From positions 124,001-188,000 of the forward strand of contig NZ_JAAEAA010000004.1 in assembly GCF_010119545.1 (NCBI RefSeq): a stretch of 64,000 bases of DNA. Direction: 5' to 3'. The position numbers and the translations under genes were made by a program. Below, one piece after another: positions 17,458 through 26,010 of this stretch; within the stretch, counting starts at the first letter, position 1; every line of letters begins with the position of its first letter. The stretch is from Pontibacter fetidus. GTDB taxonomy: Bacteria > Bacteroidota > Bacteroidia > Cytophagales > Hymenobacteraceae. The notes beneath the pieces are model-generated. The model searched no databases. It saw only the letters and a list, made by a program, of their open reading frames with translations, and was not told the DNA's origin.

Positions 17458-18414
17458 TTATACTGTTTCAGGTGTCTGGATCTTCTCTTTAAAGTATTCA
17501 AGCGTAATGCGTAAACCTTCTTCTCTACCTACTTTTGGTTCCCAGCCTAAAATTTCTTTCGCCCTGGTAATATCTGGTTGGCGTTTCTGAGGGTCATCTT
17601 GTGGTAACGGCTGGTATTCTACTTTCAGCTCCACGCCTGTCAGTTTACATATCTCTTCAGCAAACTCCTTTATAGTTATCTCTGATGGGTTTCCTACGTT
17701 AACAGGCAGTGCGTAATCGCTTAGCAGTAGGCGATAAATTCCTTCTACCAGGTCATCCACATAGCAGAAAGAGCGGGTCTGCGAACCATCACCAAAAATA
17801 CTTAACGGTTCGCCACGCAATGCCTGGCTCAGGAATGCAGGTAATACACGGCCATCATCCAGTCGCATGCGCGGGCCATAGGTGTTAAAGATACGAACTA
17901 TACGCGTCTCTAAACCGTGGTGCATGTGGTAGGCCATTGTCATAGCTTCCTGAAAGCGCTTGGCTTCGTCGTAGCAGCCACGTGGGCCTACGGGGTTTAC
18001 ATTCCCCCAATAGTCTTCGTTCTGTGGGTGAACCAACGGGTCGCCGTATACTTCAGAAGTGGAAGCAATCAGCATACGGGCACCTTTTGCCTTTGCTAAA
18101 CCCAGCAGGTTATGTGTACCCAACGAGCCAACTTTAAGTGTCTGGATCGGGATCTTCAGGTAATCTATCGGGCTGGCCGGAGATGCGAAGTGCAGGATAT
18201 AGTCAAGTTTACCAGGCACGTGTACAAACTTAGATACATCGTGATGATAGAACTCAAAATCCTTCAGTTTAAAAAGGTGCTCGATGTTTTCCAGGTTACC
18301 CGTGATCAGGTTATCCATGGCAATTACATGATAGCCTTCTTTAATAAATCTATCGCAAAGGTGGGAGCCCAGGAAACCGGCCCCGCCTGTGATGAGTACT
18401 CGTTTCTTACCCAT
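17458..18414 (-). CDS. UDP-glucuronate decarboxylase (UDP-xylose synthase)
   Basis: A 318-residue extended SDR enzyme. It has the NAD-binding [11 protein letters not shown] motif (residues 10-20), STSEVYGDP, the catalytic YDEAKR pair (about 149-153) and [11 protein letters not shown], all typical of UXS. The reaction is UDP-GlcA to UDP-Xyl plus CO2. It lies 2 bp downstream of UDP-glucose dehydrogenase, which makes its substrate. Together they supply UDP-GlcA and UDP-Xyl to the transferases of this locus. Confidence 0.93.
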   Translation of the reverse strand: MGKKRVLITGGAGFLGSHLCDRFIKEGYHVIAMDNLITGNLENIEHLFKLKDFEFYHHDVSKFVHVPGKLDYILHFASPASPIDYLKIPIQTLKVGSLGTHNLLGLAKAKGARMLIASTSEVYGDPLVHPQNEDYWGNVNPVGPRGCYDEAKRFQEAMTMAYHMHHGLETRIVRIFNTYGPRMRLDDGRVLPAFLSQALRGEPLSIFGDGSQTRSFCYVDDLVEGIYRLLLSDYALPVNVGNPSEITIKEFAEEICKLTGVELKVEYQPLPQDDPQKRQPDITRAKEILGWEPKVGREEGLRITLEYFKEKIQTPETV

Positions 18415-18416
18415 TG

Positions 18417-19763
18417 TTATACAGTTGCATTTAGTTCAGAAACCGGCTGTTTTACCCCGATGCCATAGTAGGTAAAGCCTTTTTCGTTCAGGTCTTTGGC
18501 ATCGTAAATGTTTCGGCCGTCAAATACCACTTTGTCTTTCATCAGCTTGCTGGCCACGGTAAAGTTTGGCGAACGGAACTCCGGCCACTCGGTTACCAGT
18601 AGCAGCGCATCGGCATCGATCAGGGTTTCGTATTCGTCTTTGCCGTACTGGATGGTGTCGCCCAGCGAGTGCTTGGCTTCTTCCATAGCCACAGGGTCAT
18701 AAGCTTTTACCTGTGCGCCCTGCTCCAGCAGTTTCTTGATAATCACCAGCGAGGGTGCTTCACGCATGTCGTCTGTTTTTGGCTTGAACGACAGGCCCCA
18801 GATAGCAAAGGTCTTACCAGCCAGGTTGCCATTAAAGTGGGCACTGATCTTGTTAAAAAGTACCGACTTCTGGTGTTCGTTCACTTCTTCCACTGACTTC
18901 AGTACGCGCATCTCGTAGCCGTTCTCACCAGCTGTACGGATCAGCGCTTTCACGTCTTTCGGGAAGCAGGAGCCACCGTAACCAATGCCCGGGTAAATGA
19001 ACTTGTTACCGATACGGGCATCCGAGCCGATCCCTCTGCGCACCATGTTCACATCCGCACCCATAATTTCGCACAGGTTGGCAATGTCGTTCATAAACGA
19101 GATCTTGGTCGCCAGCATGGCGTTAGCTGCATACTTGGTCATCTCTGCCGACGGAATATCCATAAAGATAAGCGGGTGACCGTTCATCAAAAATGGCTTG
19201 TAGAGCTTGGTCATCACGTCTTCTGCTTTTTCAGACGCTACGCCTACTACTATTCTGTCCGGCTTTAGAAAGTCTTCTATCGCAGCACCTTCTTTCAGGA
19301 ATTCCGGGTTAGAGGCCACGTCGAACGGGATATCTGCGCCGCGGGCAGCCAGTTCTTCTTCAATGGCCTGGCGTACTTTTTGGGCTGTACCCACCGGCAC
19401 GGTGCTTTTGGTAACTACTACCAGGTAGTCGTTCATGTGATGGCCAATCGCGCGGGCCACGGCCAGCACATATTTCAGGTCAGCCGAGCCGTCTTCGCCC
19501 GGAGGCGTGCCTACGGCTATAAAAGCGGCATCGCAACCCTGGATACTACTGGCAAGGTCTGTGGAAAAAGAAAGGCGTTCTTTCTGCGTATTGCGCAGCA
19601 CCATTTCTTCCAGTCCCGGTTCATATATTGGCAGAATGCCTTTTTTTAAGTTTTCAATTTTGGTGGTATCGATATCGATACAGGTAACATCTATACCTAC
19701 TTCCGAAAAACAGGTGCCTGTTACCAGGCCAACATATCCCGTACCAACTACTGCTATTCTCAT
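18417..19763 (-). CDS. ugd: UDP-glucose 6-dehydrogenase
   Basis: A 448-residue enzyme that oxidises UDP-Glc to UDP-GlcA with two NAD+. It has the [13 protein letters not shown] motif at residues 7-16, EFLKEG (about 155), the catalytic cysteine in [10 protein letters not shown] (about residue 260) and the C-terminal [14 protein letters not shown] segment. It is translationally linked to the UDP-xylose synthase gene downstream. A TAAATTTG -7-like element lies at 19793-19786 on the minus strand, but no -33 TTG was found. Confidence 0.95.
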   Translation of the reverse strand: MRIAVVGTGYVGLVTGTCFSEVGIDVTCIDIDTTKIENLKKGILPIYEPGLEEMVLRNTQKERLSFSTDLASSIQGCDAAFIAVGTPPGEDGSADLKYVLAVARAIGHHMNDYLVVVTKSTVPVGTAQKVRQAIEEELAARGADIPFDVASNPEFLKEGAAIEDFLKPDRIVVGVASEKAEDVMTKLYKPFLMNGHPLIFMDIPSAEMTKYAANAMLATKISFMNDIANLCEIMGADVNMVRRGIGSDARIGNKFIYPGIGYGGSCFPKDVKALIRTAGENGYEMRVLKSVEEVNEHQKSVLFNKISAHFNGNLAGKTFAIWGLSFKPKTDDMREAPSLVIIKKLLEQGAQVKAYDPVAMEEAKHSLGDTIQYGKDEYETLIDADALLLVTEWPEFRSPNFTVASKLMKDKVVFDGRNIYDAKDLNEKGFTYYGIGVKQPVSELNATV

Positions 19764-19848
19764 ACGTCTGTAATTATTTCAAATGCAAATTTATACTTTT
19801 TATCTTAAGACATATAACATGTCTAATATCCTGCTTATAGTTGTTTTG

Positions 19849-21762
19849 CTAGCCAACTGCTTGAAAGGTGTTTTTCCACCAGTATTGAAAGACAAGTAAC
19901 ATCCATACTTGTGTTTGCAATGTTCCTGCCGCATTACTTTTAAACGTCTGCCGGAGCTGTCTTATTTGGGCTACATCAAATATCTGTTGTCGCTCCACCA
20001 GTTCATCCGAAAGATATTCGTTTATAAGGCCTCTGCCTTCTGTTTGCAAGAAAGACAGCAATGGTATCTCAAATCCTTTTTTGGGCCGCTTATAAAGCTC
20101 GGCTGGCAACATATGCCGGAAACTATCCTGCAATATTTTTTTTTGATACGATTTATCAATTTTAGATGCTACTGGTAGCGAAAATGCGAATTTTACAAGC
20201 CTGTGGTCTAAAAACGGACTTCTGATTTCGAGGCCGTTTGCCATGCCCATCAAGTCTGTTTTCGGAAGCATATCGTTTGCCAGCACCAGTTGCCAGTCGG
20301 CACACAGTACGTTGTTCAAATCGTAATGGTTTCTGGTTAAACATTCTAATAACCGGCTTTTTCGTGCTGTATATAAACGGTTGGCTGCTTTAGTGCGATT
20401 TTCGGGTTTTAACCAGTTTAGTGCCTGTTGTTCCTGCTGCCAGGTGGCCCAAAGCCAGTAACGATCTGCTGCCGGTAATTTTGCCCCTGCTGCAAAGCGA
20501 TGTAACTGTCTTACTTTGTTTGCCAAAAAAGAGTTTCTTGATTTTGGTAGATTTTCCCACAAAAAATCCAAAGAAGTAGTAAGTGTTGCTGTAGTGCCTT
20601 TTGAGAGTGCCTGCAACTCCGCACGGTGCTTGTTATATCCAGCAAATAATTCATCTGCCCCATCGCCCGACAACACTACTTTTACCTGTTTACCAGCTTG
20701 TTTGCTTAAACTATAAACTGCCAGTGCCGATGAATCTGCAAATGGCTCACTTAACCCATCAAGCATCCCGAATAAATTCCCGTACAGGTCTTGTGTTGTA
20801 AGTTTAACCTCTGTGTGATTAGTGTTATACTTTTTAGCTACTAAGCGTGCATAGTTGGTCTCATCAAAAAATGGCTGATCCGGGAACCCGACTGAAAAAG
20901 TCTGTAAACCCGGCAATTGCCCGGCTGCCAGTGCTACAACTATAGATGAATCAATACCGCCACTCAGAAATGCCCCAACAGGTACATCAGCTACCAGGCG
21001 CTCGGTTACAGCCTGTTGCAGCAGTTGTTTTAACTGCAGTTGCTGTTGTTTATAAGTCAATGTATTGGCAGCAGCTTTTTCGCCATCAAACGGGAGCTTA
21101 TACCAGTTACTATCGTGTACTTTATTGTTTCTGACTACTAAGTAATGTCCCGGAAGCAGCTTTTTAACACCTTTAAGTATAGTTGCTGGCGCCGGAATAT
21201 AAGTTAACTGCAGGTACTGGAAGAGCGACGTATAGTCCAGCTCGCGTGGCACACCAAATTCCATCAACGCTTTTAACTCGGAGCCAAACAGGAATTTATC
21301 GCTGTCCTTATAGTATAGCAATGGTTTTTCGCCGAAACGGTCACGTGCTACAAACAAGCTATGTTCAAGGACATCATAAATGGCAAAGGCAAAAAAACCA
21401 TGTAAGCGCTTCAGGCAGCCTGGCCCCTCTTTAATGTATAGTTGCAGAATAACTTCCGTATCGGAATCGGTGGTGAGCGGAATACCGTTTGCTGCCAGTT
21501 TACTTTGCAAAGACTTATAGTTTAAAATCTCGCCGTTATAAACTATAGTATACCTACCGCTAGGGTCGGTTAATGGCTGGTTAGCGTTAGTTGAGGGAGC
21601 AATTACAGAAAGCCGGTGATGTGCCAGGGCTATATTTTCGCGCACAAACGTACCCGATGCATCCGGCCCGCGATGCTGAAGCGCGTCGCTGGCCAAAGGC
21701 AAGTGTGCTATAGTTTTACACCCGGTTTCAGAAAAGGCAACAACTCCTGTTATTCCACACAT
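19849..21762 (-). CDS. asnB: Asparagine synthase (glutamine-hydrolysing), polysaccharide-locus type
   Basis: A 637-residue class II amidotransferase. Cys2 of MCGITGV is the N-terminal glutaminase nucleophile, and the synthetase domain carries the ATP pyrophosphatase loop SGGIDSS (about residue 268) and SGDGADELFAGY (about 370). Enzymes of this type make asparagine, but copies inside polysaccharide or exosortase loci are thought to amidate sugar acids. With UDP-GlcA made next door, a uronamide product is possible but is inference. It is transcribed on the same strand as ugd with an 85-bp gap. Confidence 0.9.
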   Translation of the reverse strand: MCGITGVVAFSETGCKTIAHLPLASDALQHRGPDASGTFVRENIALAHHRLSVIAPSTNANQPLTDPSGRYTIVYNGEILNYKSLQSKLAANGIPLTTDSDTEVILQLYIKEGPGCLKRLHGFFAFAIYDVLEHSLFVARDRFGEKPLLYYKDSDKFLFGSELKALMEFGVPRELDYTSLFQYLQLTYIPAPATILKGVKKLLPGHYLVVRNNKVHDSNWYKLPFDGEKAAANTLTYKQQQLQLKQLLQQAVTERLVADVPVGAFLSGGIDSSIVVALAAGQLPGLQTFSVGFPDQPFFDETNYARLVAKKYNTNHTEVKLTTQDLYGNLFGMLDGLSEPFADSSALAVYSLSKQAGKQVKVVLSGDGADELFAGYNKHRAELQALSKGTTATLTTSLDFLWENLPKSRNSFLANKVRQLHRFAAGAKLPAADRYWLWATWQQEQQALNWLKPENRTKAANRLYTARKSRLLECLTRNHYDLNNVLCADWQLVLANDMLPKTDLMGMANGLEIRSPFLDHRLVKFAFSLPVASKIDKSYQKKILQDSFRHMLPAELYKRPKKGFEIPLLSFLQTEGRGLINEYLSDELVERQQIFDVAQIRQLRQTFKSNAAGTLQTQVWMLLVFQYWWKNTFQAVG

Positions 21763-21905
21763 ATACCTGTAAAGTTAAACTTTTATAGTTCAGGCTGCAG
21801 TAAAAACGCGACTTCGAAACTTAAAAAGTGATCCCTAATTACCCAATATTAACAACCCGCGCTCTTAAACAAAGTATAGCCTAAGTAATACCACCCTGTT
21901 TTACT

Positions 21906-22796
21906 ATGAAACCAGACTGGCTAGATAGAGAAGAGTATCCCTTCGAATCTAATTACTTGCAACTTGACTGTGGCAGAATGCATTACATAGACGAAGGCGA
22001 AGGACCTGTTATTGTAATGGTACACGGTACCCCTGCCTGGTCTTTTATTTACCGCAATCTTATAAAGCTGTTGCGGCCGCGTTACCGTTGTGTGGCTATG
22101 GATATGCTTGGTTTCGGCTTATCTGATAAACCCGATGACTTTAGTTACAAGCCAAGGGCACACGCCGAGAACTTCGAGAAATTAATGGAGCACCTGCAAC
22201 TGAAAGACATTACGCTGGTGGTACACGATTTTGGCGCACCTATAGGACTGGCTTATGCCCTGAACCACCCGGAAAATGTGCGCAGCATTGTGATGCTAAA
22301 CACCTGGACCTGGTCTTTATCAAAGCATAACACCTTTTCGAAGGCTAGTAAATACCTGGTAGGCCCGCTGGGCAAATTCCTGCACTCCAAGCTAAACGTA
22401 TCTACCGGCGACCTGGTGAAAGAACTCTTCGGAGATGCCGAGAACATGCCTGAATCTATACGGGGCCAGTATGTAAATGCGCTTGGCACCCCCGAGCAAC
22501 AGGTACGCTCGCTGGCCTGCGCCCGGGAACTGGTAGGTGTAAGCCGCTGGTACGAGGAACTATGGCAGAAACGCAAAAGCATACAGGATATACCTACCCT
22601 TATACTTTGGGGAGAACGCGACAGGCTTGTAAAGATTGAGGCGCTACAGACCTGGAAGAAATTTTTCCATGAGTGTTATGTAATCCATTTTGAAGACAGC
22701 GGTCACTTTTTGCAGGAAGAGAACGCAGAAGAATTGGCTGGCTATGTTAGTAACTTTATAAAAGAAGAGCGAAAAAAACGTGAACTGACCTGCTAG
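21906..22796 (+). CDS. Alpha/beta hydrolase, haloalkane dehalogenase-like
   Basis: A 296-residue hydrolase. The catalytic triad is visible as the nucleophile Asp in VVHDFGAPIG (about 105), an acid in LWGERDRLV and the His in EDSGHFLQEE. The oxyanion region is VHGTPAWSF. The overall layout matches the haloalkane dehalogenase subfamily, but that family usually has Trp right after the nucleophile for halide binding, and here it is Phe. True dehalogenase activity is therefore uncertain, and it may be an epoxide hydrolase-like or other esterase. The gene stands alone. Confidence 0.8.
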   Translation: MKPDWLDREEYPFESNYLQLDCGRMHYIDEGEGPVIVMVHGTPAWSFIYRNLIKLLRPRYRCVAMDMLGFGLSDKPDDFSYKPRAHAENFEKLMEHLQLKDITLVVHDFGAPIGLAYALNHPENVRSIVMLNTWTWSLSKHNTFSKASKYLVGPLGKFLHSKLNVSTGDLVKELFGDAENMPESIRGQYVNALGTPEQQVRSLACARELVGVSRWYEELWQKRKSIQDIPTLILWGERDRLVKIEALQTWKKFFHECYVIHFEDSGHFLQEENAEELAGYVSNFIKEERKKRELTC

Positions 22797-22820
22797 CCTG
22801 AAAATTAAGAATCCATTTTT

Positions 22821-23063
22821 ATGAAAGCCAATAAACCACTTAAAGAAGCCATACTTCGCGCACCCGAGTCAACGCAAGAAAACCAACAGCCGCAGCAGGA
22901 AAAACTATTTCATTTAGGGTCTGGATCTTCAAAGTCAGAAACAGAACCTCACCAGCCACAGGATTTAGTAAATGAAAAGCCCCGCAACCGCATAGAGTCG
23001 CTACAAACCCTGAGAGAGTTGGAATATGATGTAGAGAAGATAGAGAAAGGGAGTAAGAAATAA
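22821..23063 (+). CDS. Small disordered hypothetical protein
   Basis: An 80-residue hydrophilic protein rich in Gln, Glu, Lys and Ser, predicted disordered, with a short helical IESLQTLRELEYDVEKIEK stretch at the C-terminus. It starts 24 bp after the hydrolase gene on the same strand and may be co-transcribed. I recognise no family. The ATG and the short spacing support a real gene, but this is not certain. Confidence 0.5.
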   Translation: MKANKPLKEAILRAPESTQENQQPQQEKLFHLGSGSSKSETEPHQPQDLVNEKPRNRIESLQTLRELEYDVEKIEKGSKK

Positions 23064-23092
23064 GAGGTTTTGCTGAATAAACTATAGTTTAA

Positions 23093-23121
23093 TGTCATCC
23101 TGTGCCAAGTCGAGGGATCTT
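23093..23121 (+). repeat. TGTCAT-type dispersed repeat, left copy
   Basis: The unit begins TGTCATCCTG and ends GGGATCTT. It shares about 20 of 28 positions with the right inverted repeat of the GIY-YIG cassette at 60257-60287. Confidence 0.6.
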
Positions 23122-23423
23122 ATGCGTCCTATAGTTTGAGCATTTACTTCCTTGAATCAAGCCTTCCTTCCAAAGTTCCTATCTTCCTGGGAGCTTTACT
23201 TACCCATAGTTGTCATAGCTTGTTTGGCTCCCTCACGGCCGGGAGGCCCCGTCTTCGGGCATCGCGCTGCTGCCTTCTTGCTATCCTCGTTCCTCGGGTT
23301 GCCTATCGGCACCACAACAAGTCAAAGGCGCTCAACCCAAAGACTCATATTTTTCTACTATTCCACGCTAACTATAGTTTACACCGGTAAGCTTCGACTT
23401 TTATCATGGCTGTAGTTCCGTAG

Positions 23424-23443
23424 GGACAGGTCGCGACCTGTCC
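23424..23443. repeat. 20-bp perfect palindrome
   Basis: GGACAGGTCG is directly followed by its reverse complement CGACCTGTCC. Its sharp symmetry and its place in a repeat mosaic suggest a REP-like unit rather than an operator. Confidence 0.6.
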
Positions 23444-23499
23444 GATTCGTAGGCTTTGCCTATAGAACTATACTGCAAACTATAGAAAAGGCAGAAGCT

Positions 23500-23532
23500 C
23501 CCTCTCCTGTTAGGAGAGGGCTGGGGTGAGGT
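23500..23532. repeat. CT/GA-rich hairpin repeat
   Basis: CCCTCTCCT and AGGAGAGGG form a short hairpin followed by CTGGGGTGAGG. A near copy lies at 23670-23702. Confidence 0.55.
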
Positions 23533-23583
23533 AAAACAGCACCTATGAAACTATAACTTCAACTATAGCCAAAGCAGGAAATT

Positions 23584-23610
23584 CCCCTCTCAAGAGGGGC
23601 AGGGGTGGGT
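23584..23610. repeat. CT/GA-rich hairpin repeat, second type
   Basis: CCCCTCT and AGAGGGG form a hairpin followed by CAGGGGTGGGT. Its reverse complement closely matches 10378-10404, so the same unit occurs inverted 13 kb away. Confidence 0.55.
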
Positions 23611-23620
23611 AAACGCTACC

Positions 23621-23647
23621 AGACCTCTCCCGCTGGTCGAAATGACA
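23621..23647 (-). repeat. TGTCAT-type dispersed repeat, right inverted copy
   Basis: On the minus strand it reads TGTCATTTCGACC and so on, sharing its first eleven bases with the repeat at 60257. With 23093-23121 it bounds a 555-bp interval as inverted repeats. Confidence 0.6.
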
Positions 23648-23669
23648 TTTGGAAAATATCAGCTGTTGC

Positions 23670-23702
23670 CCCCTCTCCTTTTAGGAGAGTGCCGAGGTGA
23701 GG
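23670..23702. repeat. CT/GA-rich hairpin repeat, diverged copy
   Basis: CCCTCTCCT and AGGAGAG followed by GCCGAGGTGAGG is a diverged copy of the unit at 23500-23532. Confidence 0.5.
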
Positions 23703-23742
23703 TAAATACTTCTCCCCAGTTTGTATCAGAAATAGTATTGCC

Positions 23743-25149
23743 CTAAGCAAAAATCTTCCCCGGGTTAAGTATACCATTTGGGTCGAAGAGTTGCTTTATA
23801 CCTTGCATAAGCCTTAGCTGTACCTCATTCAGCGCAATGTTAATGTATGGCCGTTGTACCAGACCAATACCATGCTCTCCGGAGATAGTGCCTCCTAATT
23901 GTACTACCAACCTGAAAATCTCTTTTATACCTTCCGGTAACTTATGTTGCCAGTCCTCATCAGGCATATCGGCTTTAATAATGTTTACGTGCAGGTTGCC
24001 ATCTCCTGCATGGCCGTAGCAAACCGATTTAAAATTATACCTCGCTCCTATTTCTTTTACGCCGTGCAACAACCTGGGTAGTTCGGCGCGGGGCACTACT
24101 GTATCTTCTTCTTTATAAACGGAGTTGGCTTTAACGGCATGGGCTACATTCCGGCGCAGGCGCCACAGGTCTTCTTTCTGCTTTTCAGTATCGGCTACCA
24201 ATATCTCATCTATGTCGAATTGCTCCAGAACACTATAGACTTGCTCTGCTTCTTTAAACAGCTGATCCATATCGTTGCCATCCAGTTCTATCAACAAGTG
24301 CGCTTGTATATCTTCAGGCAGGTTTACCTCTATGCCTAAATACCTCCCCGACCACTCAATGGCGTCGCGCTCCATAAACTCCAAAGCCGATGGCACAATG
24401 CCCGCCATAAACAATTTGGATACGGCTTCGCAGGCCTGCTCCTCGTTGCGGAAAGGTACCAGCATCACAATATTCTGCGGCGGGTAAGGGATTAGCTTAA
24501 ATACTATTTTGGTAATAATGCCTAACGTCCCTTCGCTACCTACCATTAACTGTGTAAGGTTATAGCCTGTGGCATTTTTAAGCACGTTGGCGCCAGTCCA
24601 GGTAATTTCGCCGGTGGGTAGCACCACTTCCATGTTCAGTACATAGTCCTTGGTAACACCGTATTTCACTGCTCGTGGTCCGCCACTACTTTCACTCAGG
24701 TTACCTCCCAAAAAACAACTCCCTCGGCTCGATGGATCGGGTGGATAATATAAACCTTTGGCTATAACTGCTTCCTGAAAAACCTGGGTAATTACGCCCG
24801 GCTCCACTGTAGCCTGCAGGTTACGCTCATCTATAGTTACAATTTTATTCAGCCGCTCCGTAGACAGTATAACCCCCTGATGCACAGCCAGTGCGCCGCC
24901 ACTAAGCCCGGTACCTGCACCACGTGGTGTAACTGGTATCAGGTTTTTGTTGCAATACTGCATAATAAGGCTGATCTCAGAAGCGTTGGCAGGTTTAAGT
25001 ACTACTTCCGGCGTGTAGCGCAGGTCTTCTGTTTCGTCGTGGGTATAGCGGAGCATATCATCCGCAGATGTCGGTAAAATTACATTGGCATCGCCAACTA
25101 TAGCAGTAAAGGCAGCGACGGCTTCCGGAGTAACTGGGTTAAATTTCAT
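23743..25149 (-). CDS. FAD-linked oxidase, GlcD / D-lactate dehydrogenase-like
   Basis: A 468-residue flavoenzyme of the VAO family. The FAD-binding PCMH domain covers about residues 35-215, with PRGAGTGLSGGA (pyrophosphate loop), PPDPSSRGSCFLGGN and GSEGTLGIITK. The C-terminal FAD-oxidase domain has CYGHAGDGNLHVN (metal-binding His) and GTISGEHGIGL. Relatives oxidise glycolate or D-2-hydroxyacids. The partner subunits GlcE and GlcF are not nearby, which fits a single-subunit D-lactate or 2-hydroxyglutarate dehydrogenase. The substrate is not decided. Confidence 0.92.
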   Translation of the reverse strand: MKFNPVTPEAVAAFTAIVGDANVILPTSADDMLRYTHDETEDLRYTPEVVLKPANASEISLIMQYCNKNLIPVTPRGAGTGLSGGALAVHQGVILSTERLNKIVTIDERNLQATVEPGVITQVFQEAVIAKGLYYPPDPSSRGSCFLGGNLSESSGGPRAVKYGVTKDYVLNMEVVLPTGEITWTGANVLKNATGYNLTQLMVGSEGTLGIITKIVFKLIPYPPQNIVMLVPFRNEEQACEAVSKLFMAGIVPSALEFMERDAIEWSGRYLGIEVNLPEDIQAHLLIELDGNDMDQLFKEAEQVYSVLEQFDIDEILVADTEKQKEDLWRLRRNVAHAVKANSVYKEEDTVVPRAELPRLLHGVKEIGARYNFKSVCYGHAGDGNLHVNIIKADMPDEDWQHKLPEGIKEIFRLVVQLGGTISGEHGIGLVQRPYINIALNEVQLRLMQGIKQLFDPNGILNPGKIFA

Positions 25150-25223
25150 TTTTAAAAAGAAGGGTTATTGGCTATATTAGCAGACCCTATTATTTTATTT
25201 ACTTACCTCGCTAAAGTAACGTT

Positions 25224-25856
25224 TTGAAAACAGCTTTTACAACTTCAGCCTTATTTATCTTTTTTATACTGCTGATGGCCTCCTGTCAGTCGTCTCAGCC
25301 AGTGTTTAGTAAGCGTGGCGAAACCTACAAGTCGGCCAGGGAAATAGCTGCCGAAAAACGGCAGGAACGCAAAGCCCGCAAACTTGCCCGCCGCAACGGA
25401 AACGATGAACCCAAAATAACTTCAAAAGACCGCACCAGCCGTACCAAAGTGCGTCGTAGCGTTGATAAAGATATTGAACAGGTTATCAAAACTGCCCGCT
25501 CTTATACAGGTGTGCCTTACCGTTGGGGTGGCACTACACGAGTTGGTATGGATTGCTCCGGCCTGCTTTGCACCTCCTTCGAGACGATAGATGTAAAATT
25601 GCCACGCACCTCGGATGAGCAAAGCCGTTTTGGCAAGGAAGTAAGATTAAAAGACCTGCAGGAAGGCGACCTGGTGTTTTTCGGGGCAAATAAGTATAGC
25701 AACCAGATTACACACGTAGGTTTGGTTACAGAAGTAATAGATGACCAGAATATCCGGTTTATACATTCCTCTACCTCGTTGGGCGTAATCGAAAACAACC
25801 TTTTTTCGGAGCATTACCAGAAAATTTTCATAAAAGCGGTTCGCCCGGCCATTTAA
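25224..25856 (+). CDS. NlpC/P60 family lipoprotein, putative cell-wall endopeptidase
   Basis: A 210-residue protein beginning at TTG 25224. This start is required to include the lipoprotein signal (FIFFILLMASC, lipidated Cys at residue 21). A basic linker (about 45-80, rich in K and R) precedes the NlpC/P60 domain. Catalytic residues are the Cys in GMDCSGLL (about 111), the His in ITHVGLV (about 163) and a third His in FIHSS. Such enzymes cleave peptide stems of peptidoglycan from the outer membrane side. Monocistronic. Confidence 0.9.
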   Translation: MKTAFTTSALFIFFILLMASCQSSQPVFSKRGETYKSAREIAAEKRQERKARKLARRNGNDEPKITSKDRTSRTKVRRSVDKDIEQVIKTARSYTGVPYRWGGTTRVGMDCSGLLCTSFETIDVKLPRTSDEQSRFGKEVRLKDLQEGDLVFFGANKYSNQITHVGLVTEVIDDQNIRFIHSSTSLGVIENNLFSEHYQKIFIKAVRPAI

Positions 25857-26010
25857 CTATAGCCGCCATATTTATCAGAACATCACACTATACTTATACT
25901 TATATAGTTACTTACAATCCAAAAAAAATACAGTAATTTAATATTCAATTAAAGCAACATACGTACTATAGGTAGTTACAACTTATTGCCCACTAACCAC
26001 TTATAGTTCT

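Larger units (their letters stand above)
23064..23742. repeat. 679-bp repeat-rich intergenic region
   Basis: I see no convincing gene. The stretch is a mosaic of repeat fragments. TGTCAT-type units occur at 23093-23121 and, inverted, at 23621-23647. A 20-bp perfect palindrome lies at 23424-23443. GA/CT-rich hairpin repeats occur at 23500-23532, 23584-23610 and 23670-23702. AACTATAGTT palindromes lie at 23080 and 23370. A GC-rich block at about 23225-23320 has a very different composition. Open frames here (such as 23136-23390 and 23152-23415) overlap each other and lack family features. Confidence 0.7.

Noticed and set aside
23136-23415. Open frames of 84 and 87 codons in the repeat island
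   Set aside because: They overlap each other in different frames, translate repeat sequence and show no domain or start context, so I treat them as chance frames.
23064-23742. CRISPR array
   Set aside because: The repeats are of several unrelated types, not evenly spaced, and have no cas genes near them.
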